A stretch of 64,000 nt of DNA. It comes from Deltaproteobacteria bacterium RBG_16_49_23 (GTDB lineage Bacteria > Desulfobacterota > BSN033 > UBA1163). Under the pieces are notes generated by a model that was not told the DNA's origin, ran no database searches, and saw nothing but the letters and a program-made list of their open reading frames with translations. The DNA lies in assembly GCA_001798855.1 (NCBI GenBank), contig MGQQ01000089.1, positions 30,808 through 94,807 of the forward strand, written 5' to 3'. The position numbers were made by a program, and so were the translations under genes. Below are positions 55,036 through 63,701 of the stretch, in pieces. Within the stretch, counting starts at the first letter, position 1; the number at the start of each line of letters is the position of its first letter.

Positions 55036-56684
55036 GCCCGAAACCTCTATGGATCACCGTGGGAGACCAGTTTGATCGGATGGCTGAAACATTTCCGGAC
55101 CGGGATGCTTTCGTCCATGTGGATCGAAATGTCCGCTATACCTATCGGGAAATCCAGACCATCGCCAACCGGTTTTCCAAAGGGCTCTTAAGCTTAGGAG
55201 TGGGAAGAGGGGAACATCTCGCCCTCTGGGCCACCAGCATTCCCGAATGGATCATCGTCCAGCTCGCCTCGGCAAAAATCGGAGCAATCCTCGTCCCGTT
55301 CAATCCGCAATATCAGGTTGAAGAACTCCGCTATGGACTCCAGTATTCGGATGTCAGAACCCTCATTCTTCTCGAAAGGGATGAACACTCCCATTATCTC
55401 AAGATGCTTTTGGATCTCTGCCCTTCCCTTCTCCATTCCGGACCGAAGCAGTCTCCTCTAAAGGCTTTCCCTCATCTTAAAGAGATGGTCCTCATCCCTT
55501 CCTCTTCTCCTCCTCCTCCGGGCGTTCTCCTTTTTCAGGAAATCCTTGAAAGGGGAGAGAGGGTCCCGGATCAGGCCCTTGCCGAAAGACAGCAGGCCTG
55601 CCAACCGGAGGACACCCTCAATCTCGCCTTCACCTCCGGAACAACAGGAACTCCAAAGGGTATCATGATCACCCATTACGGATTTCTTAATAACGGATAT
55701 TTCGGAACCCTGGGTCAGGGATTCACACAAATGGATCGCCTCTGCACGGCCATCCCTTTCCATTACAATTTCACCATTACCGGACTTCTTGGATCTTTCT
55801 GCCACGGGGCGGCGATCATCTGTCCCTCCGACACCTTTGATCCTGAAAAGACACTGATGGCGATTGAAAAAGAGCGCTGTACGGCAATCTATGCGGTTCC
55901 CAGCATGCTGGTGGCGATGATGGAACACCCTCAATTTTCCCGATTCAACCTCTCCTCCCTCCGGACAGGAATGGTGGGAGGAGCAATGATTCCAATCGAT
56001 TTGATGAAAAGGATCCTGGAAAATTTGGGGGCAAAGGAGATCACCATCAGTTACGGTCAATCCGAAGGCTCGGGGAGCATCACGCAGACCTTGAGAGACG
56101 ATCCTATCGAGATACGGGCGATGACCGTAGGAAAGACTATTCCTTTTGTCGAGATCAGAATCGTCCTTCCGGAGACAGGCGAAACCCTTTCTGCCGGCAA
56201 GAAAGGCGAGCTCTGCTATAAAGGTTTTCTGATGAAGGGATATTACAAAATGCCGGCCGCCACTCTCAGGGCCATCGACAGAGAGGGCTGGCTCCATTCA
56301 GGAGATCTTGCCACCCTCGATCCCCAGGGCTATGTCCGAATTGAGGGAAGGCTCAAAGAGATGATTCTAAAAGACGGGGAATCGATTTCACCGATTGACA
56401 TCGAGGAAATCCTCTCCTCCCATCCGAAGATTCAGGAATCTCAGGTCTTTGGTGTTCCAGACCCTGATCATCATGAAGAGATCGCCGCCTGGATCCGCCC
56501 TCAAAAGGAAGAACAGGTGACGAAGGAGGAGGTCCTCCGGTTTTTGGAAGGGAAGCTGCCTGAAAAATATTTTCCGAGATATATGAAATTTGTCTCCTCC
56601 TTTCCCATGACTTCCACGGGAAAGGTCCAGCGTTTTAAACTGAGGGAGATAACGATCAACGAGTGGGAATTGAGCCATGAATAA
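55032..56684 (+). CDS. Acyl-CoA synthetase (AMP-binding), FadK/medium-chain type
   Basis: 550 residues. The P-loop AFTSGTTGTPKGIMITHYG (about 197-215) is complete, followed by YGQSEGSG at the adenylate site, WLHSGDLATLDPQGYVRIEG and the C-terminal catalytic lysine in FPMTSTGKVQRFKL. It begins within the stop codon of the degraded benzoate-CoA ligase-like gene (ATGA), so the two are made together and might act together. Substrate: a fatty or aromatic acid, undefined. Confidence 0.87.
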   Translation: MSPKPLWITVGDQFDRMAETFPDRDAFVHVDRNVRYTYREIQTIANRFSKGLLSLGVGRGEHLALWATSIPEWIIVQLASAKIGAILVPFNPQYQVEELRYGLQYSDVRTLILLERDEHSHYLKMLLDLCPSLLHSGPKQSPLKAFPHLKEMVLIPSSSPPPPGVLLFQEILERGERVPDQALAERQQACQPEDTLNLAFTSGTTGTPKGIMITHYGFLNNGYFGTLGQGFTQMDRLCTAIPFHYNFTITGLLGSFCHGAAIICPSDTFDPEKTLMAIEKERCTAIYAVPSMLVAMMEHPQFSRFNLSSLRTGMVGGAMIPIDLMKRILENLGAKEITISYGQSEGSGSITQTLRDDPIEIRAMTVGKTIPFVEIRIVLPETGETLSAGKKGELCYKGFLMKGYYKMPAATLRAIDREGWLHSGDLATLDPQGYVRIEGRLKEMILKDGESISPIDIEEILSSHPKIQESQVFGVPDPDHHEEIAAWIRPQKEEQVTKEEVLRFLEGKLPEKYFPRYMKFVSSFPMTSTGKVQRFKLREITINEWELSHE

Positions 56685-56690
56685 CCTTAA

Positions 56691-56842
56691 CCTAAATTGA
56701 GCGATTTATTATCCTAAATGTAGCCGCAGCCTTTAGGTTGCGTGATTTTATCGGAAACGATTTCTCACCCAAGGGGTGAGAGGAAACCGCAGGCTAAAGC
56801 CTGCGGCTACAGGTTCCTTTCAAAAGAATCGCTCAATTTAGG
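56691..56842. repeat. Large nested palindrome between ligase and livG
   Basis: Perfect 16-base outer arms CCTAAATTGAGCGATT (56691-56706) and AATCGCTCAATTTAGG (56827-56842). Inside, GTAGCCGCAG (about 56719) pairs with CTGCGGCTAC (about 56801); further in are TCTCACCCAAGGGGTGAGA and GCAGGCTAAAGCCTGC hairpins. It begins right after the ligase stop and ends 25 bases before the next promoter. Confidence 0.85.
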
Positions 56843-56866
56843 CTTAAGTCAAAAAATCTGTCCGCC

Positions 56867-56895
56867 TTGACAAAAAAATAGAGTTTTGTTAGTTC
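56867..56895 (+). promoter_or_regulatory. Promoter of the livG-livF pair
   Basis: TTGACA (56867-56872), 17-base spacer, TAGTTC (56890-56895). The ATG of livG is 25 bases further, with GGAGAGA as ribosome site. Confidence 0.55.
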
Positions 56896-56919
56896 AGTTG
56901 AGTAAAGGAGAGAAATCGA

Positions 56920-57753
56920 ATGGTTGAATCAATGGCAGAAACCGGCATCCAACCCGGAGCTGAGATCCATCTGAGCGTGGAGGATATCCATCTCTCCTTT
57001 GGCGGACTGAAAGCCCTCAACGGTGTCTCCACTGAAATCAGAAAAGGGGAGATCTTTGCCATCATTGGCCCCAATGGAGCGGGCAAAACCTCTCTTCTCA
57101 ACTGCATCAACCGGTTTTATAAACCGCAGAAAGGGAAGATCTTCTTTGAGGGAAACGAGATCACGCATCTTTCCCCTCACCGGATTGCCTCAATCGGAAT
57201 TGCCCGGACTTTTCAGGCGATTGAACTCTTCAAAGGGATGACGGTTCTCGATAACATTAAGCTCGGACGTCATGTTCATCTCAAGACGGGAATCCTCGCC
57301 GGAGGCCTCTACTTCGGAAAAGGACACAGGGAGGAGATGGCTTTGAGAAAGGAGATTGAAGAGAAGATCATCGACCTCTTGGAGATCGAGGCCATCCGCA
57401 AGAAGGTCGTGGCCACCCTTCCCTATGGTTTGCAGAAGAGGGTCGAGCTGGCGCGCGCCCTCGCCATGAAGCCGAAGATCCTCCTCCTCGACGAACCGAT
57501 GACAGGGATGAACCTCGAAGAGACGGAGGATATGGCCCGGTTCATCCTCGATGTCAACGAGGAGTGGGAAACGACGATCGTTCTCATCGAACATGATATG
57601 GGGGTCGTCATGGACATATCAGATCGGGTCTGTGTTCTCGATTTCGGCTCAAAGATCGCTCAAGGCCTCCCCTTGGAGATCCGGCAGAACCCACAGGTCA
57701 TCAAAGCCTATCTGGGCGAAGAGGATATGACCTATTCAAGATTAGGAGCATAA
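56920..57753 (+). CDS. livG: Branched-chain-type ABC importer ATPase LivG
   Basis: 277 residues. Walker A GPNGAGKTSL (about 50-59), signature region LPYGLQKRVELARALA, Walker B ILLLDEPMTGM. The N terminus has about 15 extra residues before HLSVEDIHLSFGGLKAL. It is close in sequence to the LivG at 59321-60130 (both with LGRHxHLKxGxLxxxLYFGK), pointing to duplication of the transporter set. Confidence 0.91.
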   Translation: MVESMAETGIQPGAEIHLSVEDIHLSFGGLKALNGVSTEIRKGEIFAIIGPNGAGKTSLLNCINRFYKPQKGKIFFEGNEITHLSPHRIASIGIARTFQAIELFKGMTVLDNIKLGRHVHLKTGILAGGLYFGKGHREEMALRKEIEEKIIDLLEIEAIRKKVVATLPYGLQKRVELARALAMKPKILLLDEPMTGMNLEETEDMARFILDVNEEWETTIVLIEHDMGVVMDISDRVCVLDFGSKIAQGLPLEIRQNPQVIKAYLGEEDMTYSRLGA

Positions 57754-57763
57754 CGTTTATTCT

Positions 57764-57912
57764 ATTAACAGTCTTAGAATAATGGCTGCATTGATTTATA
57801 AAATCCCTCCTCACCTCCCTTTGCCAAAGGGAGGAATAATTCCCCTCTTTGGCAAAGAGGGGGGAGGGGAGATTTTTACAATTATATCAGTCCAATTATG
57901 AGACCCTTAATC
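57764..57912. repeat. Nested palindromic element with AACAGTCT outer arms, copy 2
   Basis: ATTAACAGTCT (57764-57774), then the AAAATCCCTCCTCACCTCCC and TTTGCCAAAGGGAGG hairpin, then CCCCTCTTTGGCAAAGAGGGG; the right arm near 57900 (AGACCCTTAAT) is damaged. It separates livG and livF. Confidence 0.7.
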
Positions 57913-57945
57913 AATATCGTTTAAAACGGAGGAAACCGACTCCCT

Positions 57946-58749
57946 ATGCCACCCATTTTAAGCGTGAACAATATTGAAGTTGTCTACGACGATGTCATCC
58001 TCGTCTTAAAAGGGATGTCCCTCAAGGTCGAAGAGGGCCAGATCGTCACCGTCCTTGGAAATAACGGTGCGGGGAAGACCACCACCCTCAAGGCCATCTC
58101 AGGTCTCCTCAAGACGGAGAATGGGGAGGTGACAGATGGGTCAATCGAATTTATGGGGGAACGAATCGACAAGAAGTATGCGGAAGATATTGTCCGGATG
58201 GGAATCTTTCAGGTGATGGAAGGCCGTAAGGTCTTTGAAGACCTTACGGTCGAAGAGAATCTCATCGCAGGAGGTCATACCCGGGGATCAAATAAGGAGA
58301 TCAAGGAGAGCATGGATCTGGTCTATCACTATTTCCCTCGTCTGGTGGAGCGGAAAAATGTGCTGGCAGGCTATGTGAGCGGTGGTGAGCAACAGATGCT
58401 CGTCATCGGTCGGGGTTTGATGGCAAAACCCAAACTCCTCCTTCTCGACGAGCCCTCCATGGGATTGAGCCCGCTTCTCGTGGCGGAAATCTTTGAGATC
58501 ATCAAGCAAATCAATCGCCAGGAAAAGGTCTCTATCCTGCTCGTCGAACAGAATGCCCGGCTGGCCCTCTCCATCGCCAACCAGGGATATGTGATGGAGA
58601 ATGGCCGGATCGTTTTAGACGATACGGTCGATAAGCTGAAAGAGAACGCCGATGTAAAGGAATTCTATCTCGGTCTCACCGAGGTGGGCAAGAAGAAGAG
58701 CTACCGGGATGTCAAACATTATAAGAGGAGAAAGAGGTGGCTCACCTGA
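57946..58749 (+). CDS. livF: Branched-chain-type ABC importer ATPase LivF
   Basis: 267 residues; a 25-30-residue basic C-terminal tail (KKKSYRDVKHYKRRKRWLT) is longer than in E. coli LivF. Walker A GNNGAGKTTT (about 36-45), signature VSGGEQQMLVIGRGLM, Walker B LLLLDEPSMGLSPLL. With livG at 56920 it completes the importer whose permeases are at 49769 and 50754, although two ligase genes lie between. Confidence 0.91.
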   Translation: MPPILSVNNIEVVYDDVILVLKGMSLKVEEGQIVTVLGNNGAGKTTTLKAISGLLKTENGEVTDGSIEFMGERIDKKYAEDIVRMGIFQVMEGRKVFEDLTVEENLIAGGHTRGSNKEIKESMDLVYHYFPRLVERKNVLAGYVSGGEQQMLVIGRGLMAKPKLLLLDEPSMGLSPLLVAEIFEIIKQINRQEKVSILLVEQNARLALSIANQGYVMENGRIVLDDTVDKLKENADVKEFYLGLTEVGKKKSYRDVKHYKRRKRWLT

Positions 58750-58984
58750 CCGCCCCTGAACCGAAGAGAAGAGCCTGATGGATCATCAATCTTCTCTTTT
58801 GCATGAATCATTTCCCCTCATTCGGACATAAACATAAATGGGTAGCTTGTCAAGATCTCCGTCTCATTCATCATCACAACAACCTTCATGTTGTTTCGGA
58901 AAGATTAAAAAAAGTTTATGTGACATTCGTCTAACTTCTCAAATTTAAAAAACATTTTCCATTTCTAAATGATTTTTTCACATC

Positions 58985-59100
58985 TTACGTAAACTGGCAA
59001 TTTTTTGCTTGACAAAAAAAAAATGTTCTGATAATAAGATGAAACGTTTTTCAGGGTGGTCTTCTTCAATTCAATTTTTCACTCCTCGTTTTTTACGTAA
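58985..59100 (+). promoter_or_regulatory. Promoter between two TTACGTAA palindromes
   Basis: TTGACA (59009-59014), 17-base spacer, TAATAA (59032-59037), the best promoter in the window. TTACGTAA occurs at 58985-58992 and again at 59093-59100, one on each side. These may be sites for a regulator. The surrounding 571-base gap 58750-59320 is AT-rich and holds no gene that I can support; GAGACG..CGTCTC (59113-59132) is a short further stem. Confidence 0.6.
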
Positions 59101-59320
59101 AACGATTTAACCGAGACGTAAGTTAGCGTCTCAAACGTGAGGCAGAGCCAAGCATAGATGAGGGGAAAAACCTTGCTCCTTCCCTTGGGCAGATCGAGTC
59201 TTCTCCGCCAATCCATGTCCGCATCTATTCCCATTTCATCGTTTTCCACGCAAGTATTAAACTCCCTGCCTAACTCCACGATTCAATTACCATTTATTTC
59301 TTTTGAGAAAGGAGTTTTTG

Positions 59321-60130
59321 ATGGCTGTTACCAGTGAGGTTCAACTCAAGGTCGAAAACATCCATATGGCCTTCGGAGGCGTTCAGGCTCTGATGGGGGT
59401 AAGTTTTGAAGTAAAAAAGGGTGAGATTTTTTCCATCATCGGCCCCAATGGCGCCGGCAAAACAGTTCTCCTCAATTGCATTAATGGTCTCTATACTCCT
59501 CAAAAAGGGAGAACCGAATTCGATGGAAAAGACATCAGCAACTTAAAACCCCATCAAAGAGCAGAGCGGGGGATCTCAAGGACATTTCAAAAGCTTGAGC
59601 TCTTTAAAGGGGCAACCGTGCTCGATAATATCCGGCTCGGCCGTCATATCCATCTTAAATCGGGATTGCTCGGCAGTTCTCTCTATTTTGGGAAAACAGC
59701 CCGGGAGGAGATCGAGCACAGGGACTTTATCGAAAAGGAGATCATTGACCTTCTCGAAATAGAACATATGCGGCATAAGATTGTCGGAATGCTCCCTTAT
59801 GGACTCCAGAAACGGGTCGAACTGGCAAGGGCGCTGGCCCTCAACCCCAAAATCATCCTTCTGGACGAACCTCTTGCAGGCCTCAACCTGGAAGAGGTCG
59901 AGGATATGGCCCGGTTCATTTTGGATATCAACGAAGAGGAAAGATGGCAGACCACCTGTGTTCTGGTTGAACATGACATGGGGGTCGTCATGGACATCTC
60001 CCATCGGGTCATAGCTCTCAACTTTGGTGAAAAGATTGCCGATGGGACACCACCCGAGGTGCAGAAAAACCCCAATGTCATTAAAGCCTACTTAGGAGAG
60101 GCGGAGGATCTCTATGTCACACGACGTTAA
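59321..60130 (+). CDS. livG: Branched-chain-type ABC importer ATPase LivG
   Basis: 269 residues from the ATG at 59321 (AAAGGAG nine bases upstream; a TTG at 59303 is rejected). Walker A GPNGAGKTVL, signature LPYGLQKRVELARALA, Walker B IILLDEPLAGLNLEEVEDMA. Its last 17 bases overlap the start of the acyl-CoA synthetase gene, so the two are made from one message by coupling. The related LivG is at 56920-57753. Confidence 0.91.
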   Translation: MAVTSEVQLKVENIHMAFGGVQALMGVSFEVKKGEIFSIIGPNGAGKTVLLNCINGLYTPQKGRTEFDGKDISNLKPHQRAERGISRTFQKLELFKGATVLDNIRLGRHIHLKSGLLGSSLYFGKTAREEIEHRDFIEKEIIDLLEIEHMRHKIVGMLPYGLQKRVELARALALNPKIILLDEPLAGLNLEEVEDMARFILDINEEERWQTTCVLVEHDMGVVMDISHRVIALNFGEKIADGTPPEVQKNPNVIKAYLGEAEDLYVTRR

Positions 60131-62048
60131 GCGGAAAGAAATTGAAATAACCAAAGATTTAACCATCCCCAAGCTCTGGTTGGAGGCCGCTAAAAAATAT
60201 TGGGATCAAAAAGTAGCGATGCGAGAGAAGGAGTTTGGCATCTGGGTTCCCATCACCTGGAAACAGTATTATGAGTATGTCAAAAAGATCGCTCTCGGAA
60301 TGGTCTCCCTCGGCCTTGAGCGAAACGATAAGGTGGCCATGATCGGTGATAACCGTCCGGAAGCTCTCTGGGCTGAGATGGCCGCCATGTGCGTGGGCGG
60401 TGTGGGCGTATGGCTTTTTCAGGACTCCCTCATCGATGAGGTGAAGTATATTATCGACCACTCCGATGCCAAATTAATGGTAGGCGAAGGCCAGGAGGAA
60501 GCCGATAAGTATCTCATGATTAAGGATAAATGCCCCAAATTGAAGAAGATGCTCTGGGATGATCCAAAGGGGATGAGGAGTTATGATGATCCCACGCTGG
60601 TGAGTATCAAGGAAGTGATGAAACTCGGAGAGGAACTGGATAAGAAAGAACCCGGCCTTTTCGAGGACTTGATTTCAAAAGGAAAGGCTGAAGACGTCTG
60701 CCTTCTCTTCTATACCTCCGGGACCACAGCCCTTCCTAAAGGGGCGCTCCTCACCCACTACAATATGTTAACCATGGGACAGAACCTGATGCGGGTCGAC
60801 CCCTACTTCGAGACCGATGATTTTGTCTCCTATCTTCCCTATGCCTGGATCGGTGAGCAGATGATGTCCATCTCCTGCGGAATTCAGGCTGGGTTCACCC
60901 TTAACTTCCCGGAGGAGCCGGAAACCGCCCAGGAGAATATCCGCGAAATTGGTCCCCATGTGATGTTTGCGCCTCCCCGGGTCTATGAGCAGATGGTCCG
61001 AAATGTCCAGGTTAAATATCTCGATGCCTCCTGGTCAAAAAGAAAAGCTTATGAACTGGCGATGAAGATTGGCTATCATGTGGCAGAGCTCAAATTTACC
61101 AAAAAGCCTGTTCCATTGCACTGGAAAGCCCTCAACTATCTTTCCTATTTGGGCGTCCACAAAAAATTGAAGGACCATTTAGGGCTGTCAAGAATAAGGG
61201 ACACTTATACCGGTGGAGCAGCCATGGGCCCGGACCATTTCCGGTTCTTCCATGCTCTTGGAGTCAATCTGAAGCAGATCTATGGCCAGACAGAGATTGC
61301 CGGAATTTCGGTTCTTCATCGAGATGGCGATATAAAATTCGACACGGTAGGCACCCCCATTCCCGAAACCGAGATAAAAATCACCCCTGACGGAGAAATC
61401 ATCTCCAAGAGCCCCTCTGTTTTTCTGGGTTATTACAAGATGCCCGAGGAAACAACAAAGACCTTAAGAGACGGTTGGCTTCATTCCGGCGACACCGGTT
61501 TTATCGATGCCGAAGGCCATCTGGTCGTTTTCGATCGCACCAAAGATGTGATGACCTTAAGCGATGGGACGAAGTTCGCCCCCCAGTATCTTGAGACCAG
61601 GCTCAAATTCAGCCCTTATATCAGGGAAGTCTGGGCAATCGGGGACAAACGACCTTATGTCACCATAGTGATTTGCATCGATTATGCCGTCGTGGGCAAT
61701 TGGGCAGAAGCCCGAAATATTGTCTACTCAAGCTACCCTGAACTTTCTCAGATCCCTCAAATCTATGAATTGATCCAGAAGGAAATCGTCAAAATGAACC
61801 GTGACCTCCCTCCGGTTGCCCGGGTGAAGAAGTTTGTCAATCTTTATAAGGAATTTGATGCGGATGATGATGAATTGACCCGAACCCGAAAACTGAGAAG
61901 GGCATTTGTCGAAGAACGCTATAAGGATATTGTGAATGGGCTTTACTCAGATGTGAATACTGTCCATATGGACACCAACATCACCTATGAGGACGGAAGG
62001 GTGATCCATATTAAAACAGACATGAAAGTAATGGAAGTGCCGCAATAA
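60114..62048 (+). CDS. Long-chain-type acyl-CoA synthetase (AMP-binding)
   Basis: 644 residues. P-loop FYTSGTTALPKGALLTHYN (about 201-219) has Ala-Leu where Gly/Ser-Pro is more usual, but the Ser-Gly-Thr-Thr and Lys are kept. Adenylate motif YGQTEIAG, then WLHSGDTGFIDAEGHLVVFD and FDADDDELTRTRKLRRAFVE near the end. It resembles the synthetase at 47810-49765 over its length. The start overlaps livG by 17 bases, with AGGAGAGGCGGAGG before it. A membrane-linked importer/ligase pair (uptake with immediate CoA activation) is suggested. Confidence 0.87.
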   Translation: MSHDVKRKEIEITKDLTIPKLWLEAAKKYWDQKVAMREKEFGIWVPITWKQYYEYVKKIALGMVSLGLERNDKVAMIGDNRPEALWAEMAAMCVGGVGVWLFQDSLIDEVKYIIDHSDAKLMVGEGQEEADKYLMIKDKCPKLKKMLWDDPKGMRSYDDPTLVSIKEVMKLGEELDKKEPGLFEDLISKGKAEDVCLLFYTSGTTALPKGALLTHYNMLTMGQNLMRVDPYFETDDFVSYLPYAWIGEQMMSISCGIQAGFTLNFPEEPETAQENIREIGPHVMFAPPRVYEQMVRNVQVKYLDASWSKRKAYELAMKIGYHVAELKFTKKPVPLHWKALNYLSYLGVHKKLKDHLGLSRIRDTYTGGAAMGPDHFRFFHALGVNLKQIYGQTEIAGISVLHRDGDIKFDTVGTPIPETEIKITPDGEIISKSPSVFLGYYKMPEETTKTLRDGWLHSGDTGFIDAEGHLVVFDRTKDVMTLSDGTKFAPQYLETRLKFSPYIREVWAIGDKRPYVTIVICIDYAVVGNWAEARNIVYSSYPELSQIPQIYELIQKEIVKMNRDLPPVARVKKFVNLYKEFDADDDELTRTRKLRRAFVEERYKDIVNGLYSDVNTVHMDTNITYEDGRVIHIKTDMKVMEVPQ

Positions 62049-62130
62049 AAGATCAATGGTCAATGTGCAATGATCAATGGACAATTATCAATGAAAAGCA
62101 AAACATAGATGGTCAACCTGTAATGATCGA
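62049..62130. repeat. GATCAATGG/CAATTATC word repeat
   Basis: GATCAATGGTCAATGTGCAA, TGATCAATGGACAATTATCA and similar words follow the synthetase stop. The complementary words return after the four-helix gene at 62521-62640. Confidence 0.6.
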
Positions 62131-62148
62131 TTGGAAGCCACGATTGAG

Positions 62149-62520
62149 ATGAACGGAAAAGGCGATCAGCTTTCGGAGCGTTTGCTCGATTTTGTTGTAA
62201 AGATCATAAAAATTGCTGATGCCCTGCCAAAGACAATTTCAGGTAGACATATCGGTGGGCAATTGGTACGTGCTGGGACATCCTCCGGTTCGAACTATGA
62301 GGAGGGTTGTGGTGCCGAATCAAGATCCGATTTTATCCACAAAATGAGTATCGTTCTGAAGGAGTTGAAAGAAAGCCGATTTTGGCTCCGAGTGATCCAC
62401 CGGACACAAATGCTCCCTCCAAAAGAGGTTCAACCCCTGATAGACGAGTGCGGAGAGCTTTGTGCCATCATCGGGAAAAGCGTTAGTACAGCCAGAAAAA
62501 GAAGGGTCAATAACCATTGA
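62149..62520 (+). CDS. Four-helix bundle protein (23S rRNA intervening-sequence protein family)
   Basis: 123 residues from the ATG at 62149; a TTG at 62131 is possible and no clear ribosome site is seen. Helices are separated by family words: SERLLDFVVKIIKIADALPK, GRHIGGQLVRAGTSSGSNYE, EGCGAESRSDFIHKMSIVLK and ELKESRFWLRVIHRTQMLPP. The family is named after proteins coded inside 23S rRNA insertions, and is related in fold to the Avd accessory protein of diversity-generating retroelements. Here it stands in a Liv operon with palindromic word repeats on each side, which suggests it moved in as a repeat-flanked unit. No reverse transcriptase is near. Function unknown. Confidence 0.82.
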   Translation: MNGKGDQLSERLLDFVVKIIKIADALPKTISGRHIGGQLVRAGTSSGSNYEEGCGAESRSDFIHKMSIVLKELKESRFWLRVIHRTQMLPPKEVQPLIDECGELCAIIGKSVSTARKRRVNNH

Positions 62521-62640
62521 TCAATGTTCAATTGCCAATGTTCAATGGTCAATGTATATTAACAAGAAGAAAGTTCCTAACAATGATAATTGATTATTGA
62601 GAATTGCCCATTGATAATTGAGTTTTGAATAGGAGGCAAC
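62521..62640. repeat. CAATGTTCAATTG word-repeat palindrome
   Basis: TCAATGTTCAATTGCCAATG and TTCAATGGTCAATGTATATT pair with ATAATTGATTATTGAGAATT and GCCCATTGATAATTGAG. It ends at the ribosome site AGGAGG of livH. Confidence 0.6.
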
Positions 62641-63525
62641 ATGGATATCTTTTTGCAGCTTTTAATTACAGGGATTCTGGTGGGGAGTATCTATGCCCTG
62701 GTGGCTCTCGGATGGACGCTGATCTATAAATGTTCAGGCGTCCTCAACCTGGCCATGGGCGAATTAACACTCATCGGGGCCTATGTCTGCCTGACCTTTT
62801 ATCACTGGGGGATTCCTTTCATCCTGGCCTTGTTCTTCACACTGGTGATTGGATTTATTTTAGGGATTTTAACGGAAATCCTCTTTTTAAGGCCCATGAT
62901 TGGAGAGCCCCATTTAGCCGTCATCATGGTAACCGTCGGGCTTGCCTTTTTCTTTAAGGGGCTGGTCATGCTCGTCTGGGGAACAGACACCGTTGTATTC
63001 TCTCCCCCCGTATTTCCAATTCAACCCATCTTCCTCGGAAAGGTCGTCATCGGCCAGGTATTTCTGTGGGCTTTTGTTGCCTCCATCATCCTCCTTGTCG
63101 CCTTTGTCTCCTTCTTTAAATTTACGAAATGGGGACTCTCGATGCAAGCAACGGCTGATGATGAGATGGCTGCCCTTTCCTTAGGGGTCAATGCAAAGGT
63201 GGTCTATGCCCTTGCCTGGGCGATAGCCTTCATGGCCGCAGGAGTGGGTGGAACCCTGCTTGGGAATATCAACGGTCTCAATATCTCTGTGGGTTATCTG
63301 GGTCTATTGGTGTTACCGGCAGTCGTTCTGGGAGGGCTTAACTCTGTCCCGGGAGCTATCGTCGGCGGTCTGGCCATCGGTATTCTTCAGAATCTGGCAG
63401 ATGGTTATTTGAGCCGTTACACCCCGGGCGGGGTCAAGGAGGTTTTTCCCTTTGCAGTGATGGTCATTGTTTTACTCTTTAAGCCTTATGGGTTATGGGG
63501 CTGGGTGCGAATCGAAAGAGTCTAA
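62641..63525 (+). CDS. livH: Branched-chain-type ABC importer permease LivH
   Basis: 294 residues. Starts LQLLITGILVGSIYALVALG; the loop KWGLSMQATADDEMAALSLG is the LivH signature; it ends FKPYGLWGWVRIERV. Ribosome site AGGAGGCAAC. Similar over most of its length to the LivH at 49769-50743 but without its N-terminal extension. It starts a second permease set whose LivM gene is cut by the window end. Confidence 0.92.
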   Translation: MDIFLQLLITGILVGSIYALVALGWTLIYKCSGVLNLAMGELTLIGAYVCLTFYHWGIPFILALFFTLVIGFILGILTEILFLRPMIGEPHLAVIMVTVGLAFFFKGLVMLVWGTDTVVFSPPVFPIQPIFLGKVVIGQVFLWAFVASIILLVAFVSFFKFTKWGLSMQATADDEMAALSLGVNAKVVYALAWAIAFMAAGVGGTLLGNINGLNISVGYLGLLVLPAVVLGGLNSVPGAIVGGLAIGILQNLADGYLSRYTPGGVKEVFPFAVMVIVLLFKPYGLWGWVRIERV

Positions 63526-63695
63526 AAGATCAATGGTCAATGACCAATAATCAATTTGCAATTTTCAATATAGAAGAAGTTTCTTATTTTGTTTTTTATT
63601 GGTAATTGATCATTGGTAATTGATCATTGGTAATTGATCATTGGTAATTGATCATTGGTAATTGATCATTGATAATTGACTATTGATAATTGGAG
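63526..63695. repeat. Five exact 14-base tandem copies inside a word-repeat palindrome
   Basis: GGTAATTGATCATT is repeated exactly five times at 63601-63670. The left side (63526-63570) carries complementary words GATCAATGGTCAATGACCAA and AATCAATTTGCAATT. Each unit contains the palindrome TGATCA. The array ends seven bases before the ribosome site of livM. Confidence 0.85.
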
Positions 63696-63701
63696 GTTTC
63701 T

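Noticed and set aside
63601..63670. Possible CRISPR or iteron origin
   Set aside because: Units are only 14 bases without spacers, and no replication initiator gene is present; the place before livM does not suggest an origin.
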